Below, one piece after another: positions 7,939 to 13,862 of a stretch of 16,953 nucleotides of DNA; the stretch's first letter is position 1, and every line of letters starts with the position of its first letter. Below the pieces are notes generated by a model that made no database searches, was not told the DNA's origin, and worked only from the letters and a program-made list of their open reading frames with translations. The position numbers were made by a program, and so were the translations under genes. Location: the NCBI GenBank assembly GCA_003509845.1, contig DOMR01000056.1, positions 1 through 16,953 of the forward strand. Direction: 5' to 3'. Source of the stretch: Chitinophagaceae bacterium. GTDB lineage: Bacteria; Bacteroidota; Bacteroidia; Chitinophagales; Chitinophagaceae.

Positions 7939-8955
7939 ATGAAAAAACAACTATTTTATATATTATTTACTATTTGTTTTCTATTGAGAGGCATGACATC
8001 TTATAGTCAAGATCCTAATTACTCGCAATTTTTTGCTTCCCCATTAACTATTAGTCCAGCATTAGCAGGAAAATCAGATGCTAAATTAGAGGCTAATTCT
8101 ATTTATAGAAAACAAAGCTTTGGTGCAGGTGTCAATTATAATACAAAATTGATATCTGTTGACGGAAGGCTATTTGAAAATTATGATAATAATAATACAA
8201 GCTTTCTAGGAATAGGGGCTATGTTTTTATCCGATGATGCTATGGCGGGAATTTATAAAAATACCTTTTTTTCGTTAAACAGCTCTTACCACCTCACCTT
8301 AGATAAATATCAAGATCATAGCCATTCTTTAACTGCTGGTTTAGGATTCACTTATAATAAAATTAATATTGATTACGCCAGTTTAAACACAAGTGAACAA
8401 TTAAATTTATATGGGTTTGATAGAACCTTGCCTACAGGAGAGGCTAATTTTAATGGCATACCAGCAACTACATCAACAAGCGCAGGCTTGTTATATTCAT
8501 ATGCTACAGACACAAAAGTGATTGATGTTGGAATATCTGGATATAAATTTTATAAAAACCAAATATCAGTATTTGGAGATGGAACACAATATGTTTCACC
8601 TAGATACAATGCGCATGTTAATTATTCAAAATTTATAGATAATAAAACCTTGTTGTTTTTAAAAGGCTATTATCAATTTCAGGAAGGGAATAATTACTTA
8701 ATAGCTGGTGGACATGTAGAATATTCAATCAACGAAATTTATCAAGATTTTCAACAATCCTTCAATTTAGGTTTATATTATCGAGTTCAAAATGCGATTA
8801 TCCCTTATATTGGATTTACCTATAATCAATTACAATTTGGATTTTCATATGACATACAAGTATCTCAAATAAAGAATGCAGCTATTCGTCCAAATACATT
8901 TGAGCTTACGATGATCTTCAAAAAGCAGAAAAAATGGTGGAACCCCTTAATATAA
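7939..8955 (+). CDS. Type IX secretion system membrane protein, PorP/SprF family
   Basis: This 338-residue outer-membrane beta-barrel-like protein belongs to the family whose members help export or anchor cell-surface T9SS substrates with type B sorting domains (SprF for SprB in Flavobacterium). The signal peptide ends around SYSQ24. The mature N terminus has the family hallmark QDPNYSQFFASPLTISPALAG (24-44). The body shows alternating amphipathic strands with many Tyr, Phe and Gly residues. The C terminus FELTMIFKKQKKW resembles the usual closing strand. Length fits the family. Its ATG follows directly on the TAA of the repeat-protein gene with no spacer, so translation is probably coupled and this protein is the likely cognate partner. 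The 159-bp gap to the next promoter ends the unit. The family call is strong; exclusive pairing with its neighbour is inferred from gene order. Confidence 0.9.
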   Translation: MKKQLFYILFTICFLLRGMTSYSQDPNYSQFFASPLTISPALAGKSDAKLEANSIYRKQSFGAGVNYNTKLISVDGRLFENYDNNNTSFLGIGAMFLSDDAMAGIYKNTFFSLNSSYHLTLDKYQDHSHSLTAGLGFTYNKINIDYASLNTSEQLNLYGFDRTLPTGEANFNGIPATTSTSAGLLYSYATDTKVIDVGISGYKFYKNQISVFGDGTQYVSPRYNAHVNYSKFIDNKTLLFLKGYYQFQEGNNYLIAGGHVEYSINEIYQDFQQSFNLGLYYRVQNAIIPYIGFTYNQLQFGFSYDIQVSQIKNAAIRPNTFELTMIFKKQKKWWNPLI

Positions 8956-8961
8956 AATTTA

Positions 8962-8987
8962 GATAATTAGCATTCATTGTAATTATC
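8962..8987 (+). terminator. AT-rich inverted repeat after the PorP/SprF gene, possible weak terminator
   Basis: GATAATTA (8962-8969) and TAATTATC (8980-8987) are exact reverse complements around a 10-nt loop, 6 nt after the stop codon. The stem has little GC and no T-tract follows, so it may only protect the 3' end or terminate poorly. Confidence 0.3.
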
Positions 8988-9070
8988 CAAGCAAGTTTTC
9001 GAATAAACAACGACAGACATTGTCCTATAGTTAAATCTATTGTTAACACAGAAATAATATTTTCTTAACT

Positions 9071-9098
9071 TTTGGGTAATATGGTAAAATTATTTTCG
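9071..9098 (+). promoter_or_regulatory. Bacteroidota-type promoter (TTTG - 16 nt - TATTTTCG) for the choice-of-anchor I gene
   Basis: TTTG at 9071-9074 and TATTTTCG at 9091-9098 resemble the -33 (TTTG) and -7 (TAnnTTTG) elements of the Bacteroidota primary sigma factor. The -7 element has one mismatch, and the 16-nt spacer is somewhat short. The ATG at 9115 would leave a leader of about 10 nt, normal for genes without a Shine-Dalgarno in this phylum. Confidence 0.45.
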
Positions 9099-9114
9099 CG
9101 TACAAACCATATAC

Positions 9115-10632
9115 ATGCAAAATTTAAAATTCTTTTATCTATTACTGATTACAGTAGTTTTATTCTCCTGCCGTAAACAAGACACAACGCCTCCATTAGA
9201 ATTCACGCAGAACGAAGATTTAGCCAGTTATCAAGAAATAGCATCTGTTAATTTAGGTGGTTTAGGTGCAGCAGAAATCACGGCTTTTGATCCAGCAACT
9301 GATAGATTATTTGCAGTAAATAATAGCGCTGAAAATAAAATTGATGTTTTAGACATTAGCAATCCCTCCAATGTAACCGTGATAAAATCGATCAGCATGT
9401 TACCTTTTGGTGGATATGTAAATAGCGTTGCAGTTAGTAATGGAAAGTTAGCAGCAGCCGTTGAATCTACCAACAAACAGGCTCCCGGGAAAGTGATTGT
9501 TTTCAATACCACCACCTATGCTGAAATTAAATCAATCAACGTTGGTTCCTTACCGGATATGGTTACATTTAGTCCAGATGGCAATTATATTATCACAGCA
9601 AACGAAGGCGAACCTAGTGATGATTATCTTAATGACCCAGAAGGAAGCGTTTCTATCATTAAAGTAGCTGATTATTCGGTTGTTACCTTGAATTTCGCCT
9701 CTTTTGAAAGCCAATTAGCTAGTTTAACTGCAAAAGGATTTAGAATTTTTGGTCCAGGTAAAAATTTCATTAAAGATATTGAACCTGAATATGTAACTGT
9801 ATCAGATGATTCAAAAACCGCGTACGTTACACTACAAGAAAATAATGCTATTGCTGAAATTGATATCACAACGGCAACCATTAAAAAAATTACCCCCCTT
9901 GGATTTAAAGATTATTCTTTAGCGGGTAATGCAATTGACGCAAGTGATAAGGATAACAAAATTGAATTTGCCAATTACGCTAAAGTGTTTGGTATATACA
10001 TGCCCGATGCGATTGCATTTTTTAATTATAATGGCACCCCCTATTTATTTACAGCCAATGAAGGGGATTCAAGAGAGTACAAAGCCTTTGTTGAAATGAA
10101 AAGAGTTAGTGCAGTATCTTTAGATGCAACAAATTTTCCAACAGCTGCAACACTTAAAACAGATGCAATTTTAGGAAGATTAAATATTACAACCACCTTA
10201 GGCGATACGGATGGCGATGGTGATTTTGATGCATTATACTCCTTAGGATCTAGATCATTTAGTGTTTGGAACGCTACCACTGGTAGCCAAGTTTTTGATA
10301 GCAAAAATGAACTAGATATTAAAGCTAAAGAATTGGCTATTTATGATGATGGCAGGAGTGATGACAAAGCGGTTGAGCCTGAATCAGTATGCCTTGGTAG
10401 AATAGGCACCAAAAACATTGCAATTATTGGAATGGAACGAGCAGATGCCTTTGCTATCTATGACATAACTAATCCAACTACTCCAGTTTTTATTAAAATG
10501 TATAAAACAGGGGATGCACCAGAAGGAATTATTTTCATACCTGCTTCTAAAAGCCCCATTAATCAAAGTTTAATTGTTACTAGTAATGAAAATGATGGAA
10601 CAATTAAAATATACAAAACAACGAAATTATAA
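9115..10632 (+). CDS. Choice-of-anchor I domain lipoprotein (beta-propeller-like)
   Basis: This 505-residue predicted envelope lipoprotein has a signal peptide ending L-F-S-C (Cys19). Nearly the whole mature chain (about 40-500) is the choice-of-anchor I type of domain, a propeller-like repeat of short strands. Recognisable segments are GGLGAAEITAFDPATDRLFAV (48-68), TANEGEPSDDYLNDPEGSVS (161-180), YLFTANEGDSREY (310-322), a DTDGDGDFD acidic loop (364-372) that could bind calcium, and EPESV (421-425). Members are often annotated as alkaline-phosphatase-like or surface glycoprotein-like, but I see no established catalytic motif and assign no reaction. It appears monocistronic, with its own promoter and a strong terminator downstream. 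In this family the anchor varies between taxa; here it is a lipid rather than a T9SS sorting domain. Confidence 0.82.
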   Translation: MQNLKFFYLLLITVVLFSCRKQDTTPPLEFTQNEDLASYQEIASVNLGGLGAAEITAFDPATDRLFAVNNSAENKIDVLDISNPSNVTVIKSISMLPFGGYVNSVAVSNGKLAAAVESTNKQAPGKVIVFNTTTYAEIKSINVGSLPDMVTFSPDGNYIITANEGEPSDDYLNDPEGSVSIIKVADYSVVTLNFASFESQLASLTAKGFRIFGPGKNFIKDIEPEYVTVSDDSKTAYVTLQENNAIAEIDITTATIKKITPLGFKDYSLAGNAIDASDKDNKIEFANYAKVFGIYMPDAIAFFNYNGTPYLFTANEGDSREYKAFVEMKRVSAVSLDATNFPTAATLKTDAILGRLNITTTLGDTDGDGDFDALYSLGSRSFSVWNATTGSQVFDSKNELDIKAKELAIYDDGRSDDKAVEPESVCLGRIGTKNIAIIGMERADAFAIYDITNPTTPVFIKMYKTGDAPEGIIFIPASKSPINQSLIVTSNENDGTIKIYKTTKL

Positions 10633-10644
10633 AATAATTTTAGT

Positions 10645-10662
10645 ACGGTTTTAATAAGCCGT
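10645..10662 (+). terminator. Small hairpin just before the main terminator
   Basis: ACGGTTT and AAGCCGT can pair over 7 positions (one G-U wobble) around a TAAT loop. It sits 2 nt upstream of the main terminator stem and 12 nt after the stop codon. It could assist termination or block 3' exonucleases. Confidence 0.4.
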
Positions 10663-10664
10663 TT

Positions 10665-10706
10665 AAGAAAACCACCTATGATTCGTTTCATAGGTGGTTT
10701 TCTTTT
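10665..10706 (+). terminator. Strong intrinsic terminator, 17-bp perfect stem
   Basis: The left arm 10665-10681 (begins AAGAAAACCACC) and right arm 10688-10704 are exact reverse complements around a 6-nt TTCGTT loop. The right arm ends with TTTTCTTTT. This is the clearest rho-independent terminator in the window and ends the choice-of-anchor I transcript. The A-rich left flank could also allow use from the opposite direction. Confidence 0.85.
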
Positions 10707-10789
10707 GGAAAAAGGGGTATATAATGCCGAAGGAATGCTCCGCTTATAATAATTTCCTAAAACAACTTATGGGATGGGGTCCACAGCTA

Positions 10790-10805
10790 TTGAAAGGTAT
10801 TTCAA
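10790..10805. repeat. Short inverted repeat TTGAAA-ggta-TTTCAA upstream of the amidase gene
   Basis: Perfect 6-bp arms with a 4-nt spacer lie 22 nt before the amidase ATG. It could be an operator or a leader hairpin, or chance in AT-rich DNA. No TAnnTTTG element is evident nearby. Confidence 0.25.
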
Positions 10806-10827
10806 AGGTTTTCATTAACTTCAAACC

Positions 10828-12003
10828 ATGAAAAATTTACTCATTACCATTTGTATTTTTACTAGTATTAACAGTATCGCACAAAGCAATTCAAGCAACT
10901 TCGTGTATTATGGAAGAACCACCGGAAAATTACCTGCTTTGTCCTATGGGATGGGTGAAGACCGACTAGGTGGTGCTAAGATGGGTTATATTGATTCCAA
11001 TGTTTTATTGAAAATAGTTGACTCGGTGAAGGATATGTATACCGTTCAATTATCTAAATACCATACTGCACTTATTGAAAAAGCATACGTTAAACCAGAT
11101 TCAACTTCTCCAATAAAAAAACCGTATCACTTAACAGGTTCATTTATTTCAAAAGGGGATTCCTTATACGATTACGTTAATATATACCTCGACGAAAAGC
11201 TACCCTACAAATCCTGGATGGAAATAAGCCCTAGTAAAATTATGATCGATCTTTATGGGGTTCAAAGTAATACCAATTGGGTTACACAGCTAAGTTCACT
11301 GAAAGAAGTTAAAAATGTTTATTACAATCAAGTGGAAGACGATGTTGTTAGGGTAACTATTGAATTAAAACATGCACAGCATTGGGGTTATTCGCTTTCT
11401 TACACAGAAAAGTTTTTAAGTGTTCGAATAAAGCGCCAACCTAATAAATTAGATATTCGTCAAATGGTGATTGCAATTGATGCCGGTCATGGCGGAAGTA
11501 ACAGTGGTACTTCAGGTATAAAGCTAAAAGCATCTGAAAAACAACAAACTCTTTTTTTTGCAAAAGCACTTGAAAAATCCTTGAAGAAACTAGGCGTGAA
11601 AAAAATTATCATGACGCGACAAACAGATACAACTTTTGATAATAAGGACCGAATTTTATGGCTGCAGCAGCAGAACCCTGATTTTGAAATTTCATTACAC
11701 TTAAACTCGAGCTCAAAGGAAACGATCAAGGGCGTTAGTACCTATTATAAGCACATCGGATTTAGACCGCTTACTACCAGTATATTAAAAAGAATGCTTG
11801 AATTGAAATTAGAGGAGTTTGGTAATATTGGTCATTTCAATTTCGCATTAAATGCACCTACTGATTTTCCGAATTGCTTAGTCGAAATTGCTTTCTTAAG
11901 TAACCCAGAGGATGAAAAAAGAATCGTAAAGCCAATTTTTCATACACAGGTTGCCGGGAAAATACAGTTAGGGATTATTGATTGGTTAAATGCAATGAAA
12001 TAA
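10828..12003 (+). CDS. N-acetylmuramoyl-L-alanine amidase (Amidase_3, zinc hydrolase)
   Basis: This 391-residue exported wall hydrolase should cleave the bond between N-acetylmuramic acid and L-alanine in peptidoglycan, acting in the periplasm during cell separation or turnover. The signal peptide is about 1-19 (cleavage near SIAQ). Residues about 29-90 look like an SH3-type domain, and about 100-205 are beta-rich and AMIN-like, probably for wall binding or targeting. The catalytic domain starts at 213. Zinc ligands are His221 in DAGHGG, Glu237 in SEKQQT and His291 in SLHLN, and the catalytic glutamate is Glu353 in VEIAFLSNPED, so all key residues are present. Length is normal for a multidomain Bacteroidota amidase. 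It follows a strong terminator and precedes an independent promoter, so it is probably transcribed alone. It need not be the main division amidase, because paralogues are common. Confidence 0.92.
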   Translation: MKNLLITICIFTSINSIAQSNSSNFVYYGRTTGKLPALSYGMGEDRLGGAKMGYIDSNVLLKIVDSVKDMYTVQLSKYHTALIEKAYVKPDSTSPIKKPYHLTGSFISKGDSLYDYVNIYLDEKLPYKSWMEISPSKIMIDLYGVQSNTNWVTQLSSLKEVKNVYYNQVEDDVVRVTIELKHAQHWGYSLSYTEKFLSVRIKRQPNKLDIRQMVIAIDAGHGGSNSGTSGIKLKASEKQQTLFFAKALEKSLKKLGVKKIIMTRQTDTTFDNKDRILWLQQQNPDFEISLHLNSSSKETIKGVSTYYKHIGFRPLTTSILKRMLELKLEEFGNIGHFNFALNAPTDFPNCLVEIAFLSNPEDEKRIVKPIFHTQVAGKIQLGIIDWLNAMK

Positions 12004-12038
12004 TTGTGTAATACTTCTAATTCATAATGCTACCTTTG
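12004..12038 (+). promoter_or_regulatory. Bacteroidota-type promoter (TTG ... TACCTTTG) for the 12065 operon
   Basis: TACCTTTG at 12031-12038 matches the -7 consensus TAnnTTTG exactly. A TTG at 12004-12006, overlapping the end of the amidase stop region, could be the -33 element, although the 24-nt spacer is slightly long. Transcription would start about 20 nt before ATG 12065. This separates the membrane-protein operon from the amidase gene. Confidence 0.55.
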
Positions 12039-12064
12039 TGCCTAAGCAGAAATTAGCATAATAA

Positions 12065-12493
12065 ATGATTTATAAGATTCTTACTGTAATTGGTTTGGCA
12101 ACTTTTGAAATTTATGCTGCTATCCCAGCTGGATTTGCCTTTAATCTACATCCAATTGAAATTTTTTCATATAGTGTTCTGGGTGGTTTAATTGGCGTTT
12201 TTGTAGCAGCATACCTAGGTGACATCATTAGAAAATGGGTAAGTAAATTTAGAAAAACTAAATTAAATAAAGTAGCCAAAGAACCTGGATTTGCTTTGAA
12301 AATTTGGCAGAAATATGGGGTTATTGGTTTAGGCTTATTGGGCACCATGAGTGTTGGAGCTCCTATAAGTATTGGAATTGGAGTAAGTTTTAATGTTCCG
12401 ACCAATAAAATGGTATTTTGGTGCAGTCTAGGCGTGATATTACGCTGTGCGATTTTCACAGCAATTGGTTATTATGGCCTTAAGTTGTTTTAA
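12065..12493 (+). CDS. Small multidrug export family-like membrane protein (Sm_multidrug_ex)
   Basis: This 142-residue integral inner-membrane protein has about four hydrophobic segments: 3-26, 31-55, 84-110 and 116-140. A basic loop (56-72, RKWVSKFRKTKLNK) probably faces the cytoplasm. The first segment carries E-x-x-A-A-I-P-A-G (15-23), the motif I associate with the COG2426 small multidrug export family. A second Gly/Pro-rich stretch, GAPISIGIGVSFNVP (98-112), resembles the repeated half of the fold. Despite the family name, a transport substrate is not established. It is the first gene of a probable operon, with an exact TAnnTTTG promoter upstream and a PepSY-TM gene 17 nt downstream. The topology is clear; the family call is fairly confident. 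Confidence 0.7.
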   Translation: MIYKILTVIGLATFEIYAAIPAGFAFNLHPIEIFSYSVLGGLIGVFVAAYLGDIIRKWVSKFRKTKLNKVAKEPGFALKIWQKYGVIGLGLLGTMSVGAPISIGIGVSFNVPTNKMVFWCSLGVILRCAIFTAIGYYGLKLF

Positions 12494-12510
12494 TTTTTTA
12501 ACGTTCTAAT

Positions 12511-13062
12511 ATGCAAATAACTATTTTACGTATTGCCAGAAAGATTCATAGAACAATGGGCGCGTTCTTGTTTCTCTTCTTTTTTATTGTTGCCATCACT
12601 GGATTAATCCTGGGTTGGAAAAAAAATAGTAACGGATGGATACTTCCTGCAACAGCAAAAGGAATTTCAACAAATTTGAATACTTGGAAAACAACAACGG
12701 AACTTTTAAAAATTTCTGATAGCGTTTTAATTACAAAAGTTGATAAATCATTAAGTACAAAATTAGATAGAATTGATATCAGAAAAGATAAGGGAATCGT
12801 TAAATTTATTTATACCGACAACTATTGGGAGATTCAATTAGATGGACAATCAGGGGATGTTTTACAAATAAATCAGCGCAGATCTGATTTTATTGAGGAT
12901 ATACATGATGGATCATTTCTTGATTACTATTTCAAAACCGACGGAGAGCCATTCAAGCTAATTTATACATCAATCATGGGTGTTGCATTATTCTTTTTTA
13001 CTTTAACGGGATTTTGGTTGTGGATAGGGCCAAAAGTAATTAGGAACAAAAAAAGAAAATAA
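12511..13062 (+). CDS. PepSY-associated transmembrane (PepSY_TM) protein, short form
   Basis: This 183-residue inner-membrane protein has two helices (about 17-36 and 150-172) flanking a soluble region of about 113 residues. The start, IARKIHRTMGAFLFLFFFIVAITGLILGW (8-36), is the typical PepSY_TM entry helix, with His13 just before the membrane. The middle has a PepSY-like strand pair around YWEIQLDGQSGDVLQI (105-120), then IEDIHDGSF (128-136), and a final helix ending with the basic tail GPKVIRNKKRK. Longer relatives have four helices and are often linked to ferric-siderophore reduction or metal metabolism; this two-helix form has a single PepSY unit, and I assign no substrate. It lies 17 nt after the small multidrug-family gene and is probably co-transcribed with it. 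The compound hairpin at 13101-13135 is a likely end of the unit. Confidence 0.8.
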   Translation: MQITILRIARKIHRTMGAFLFLFFFIVAITGLILGWKKNSNGWILPATAKGISTNLNTWKTTTELLKISDSVLITKVDKSLSTKLDRIDIRKDKGIVKFIYTDNYWEIQLDGQSGDVLQINQRRSDFIEDIHDGSFLDYYFKTDGEPFKLIYTSIMGVALFFFTLTGFWLWIGPKVIRNKKRK

Positions 13063-13100
13063 GCATTTAAAGCGTTTAGATATTAATACAAAAGGATGGC

Positions 13101-13135
13101 TGGCTTTTAATGAGGTTTATAAACCTCACAAGCCA
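13101..13135 (+). terminator. Compound hairpin containing an 18-bp perfect palindrome
   Basis: TGAGGTTTATAAACCTCA (13111-13128) is a perfect palindrome. It is enclosed by a further complementary pair, TGGCTT (13101-13106) and AAGCCA (13130-13135), with a 4-nt and a 1-nt bulge between the stems. It lies 38 nt after the PepSY gene and 79 nt before the next start. Only weak T-rich DNA (ACTTTATAATT) follows, so it may be a terminator or mRNA-stabilising structure. A palindromic operator is the alternative. Confidence 0.5.
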
Positions 13136-13171
13136 AACTTTATAATTCAACATACACTCAAATACTCCAAA

Positions 13172-13199
13172 TTTGAAAAGTTTAAGTATCTTAGATTAG
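13172..13199 (+). promoter_or_regulatory. Possible promoter (TTTG - 16 nt - TAGATTAG) for the FISUMP gene
   Basis: TTTG at 13172-13175 and TAGATTAG at 13192-13199 (one mismatch to TAnnTTTG) are spaced by 16 nt, the same spacing as the candidate at 9071-9098. The leader to ATG 13215 would be about 10 nt. The agreement in spacing and leader length between the two sites is the main support. Confidence 0.35.
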
Positions 13200-13214
13200 C
13201 ATAAATTTATTTAA

Positions 13215-13862
13215 ATGAAATTATATATAAGCTATTTAGCTACGCTATTAATACTATTTTGTTCATGTAAGCAACAACCCGAATTTGAAACTGTTAAAAT
13301 TGGAGAAAATAGCTGGATGATTAAAAATTTAGATGTCGTTACATTTAAAAATGGCGATACCATTCCAGAAACCAAAACGAAAGAAGAATGGGTGGCATAT
13401 GGAACTGCAAGAAAAGCAGCATGGTGTTATTATAATAATGATATCGGGGAAGGTGCGCAATTTGGAAAATTATATAACTGGTATGCCGTAAATGATCCAA
13501 GAGGATTGGCTCCAGAAGGTTGGCATATCCCAACCGATGTAGAATGGGGATTATTGGTATTAGAATTAGGGGGTGATAAAAAAGCGGGGCATGCCTTAAA
13601 ATACACTTACGGATGGGATAACAATAAAGACAGTTCAGGCAATGGCACTAATGCGAGTGGTTTTGAAGCATTACCTAGTGGTTTAAGAAATGGCTTAGGC
13701 GCATTTGGCTATAAGGGTCAAGGTGGCGGCTGGTGGTCATCTACTGCAATAGATACGACAAAATCTTGGTACAGATTTGTGTTATATGCTAGCCCGATGG
13801 TTTTTAAAGATGCTTACGGAAATAGAAATGGATTGGCAGTTAGATGTGTAAAAGACAAATAA
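13215..13862 (+). CDS. FISUMP-domain lipoprotein (Fibrobacter succinogenes major paralogous domain)
   Basis: This 215-residue envelope lipoprotein has a hydrophobic leader ending L-F-C-S-C; Cys18 is the likely lipidated residue, though Cys16 gives the lipobox an unusual look. Residues about 26-214 form one FISUMP domain. Its signatures are WMIKNLDV (34-41), KLYNWYAV (85-92), APEGWHIPTDVEWGLL (99-114), SGFEALPSGLRNG (148-160), GGWWSSTAID (171-180) and GLAVRCVKD (206-214). The fold is thought to be C-type-lectin or sulfatase-modifying-factor-like, consistent with surface binding; no enzymatic activity is claimed. Its TAA shares a base with the next ATG (TAATG), so it is probably translated together with the sugar dehydrogenase gene. 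Domain identity is strong; biological role is unknown. Confidence 0.88.
   Translation: MKLYISYLATLLILFCSCKQQPEFETVKIGENSWMIKNLDVVTFKNGDTIPETKTKEEWVAYGTARKAAWCYYNNDIGEGAQFGKLYNWYAVNDPRGLAPEGWHIPTDVEWGLLVLELGGDKKAGHALKYTYGWDNNKDSSGNGTNASGFEALPSGLRNGLGAFGYKGQGGGWWSSTAIDTTKSWYRFVLYASPMVFKDAYGNRNGLAVRCVKDK

Noticed and set aside
10707..10789. Possible sigma-70-like TATAAT words near 10730 and 10747 as an amidase promoter
   Set aside because: Bacteroidota promoters do not use this consensus, no paired upstream element is visible, and the words are expected by chance in AT-rich DNA.
12112..12459. Minus-strand open frame of 115 codons opposite the small membrane-protein gene
   Set aside because: It lies wholly antisense to a gene with clear membrane topology, promoter and family motif, and its translation shows no signal or domain.
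13844..13861. Earlier in-frame start for the dehydrogenase gene (adds MCKRQI)
   Set aside because: It overlaps the FISUMP gene by 19 bases and puts extra charged residues before a good lipoprotein signal. The TAATG start at 13862 fits better.
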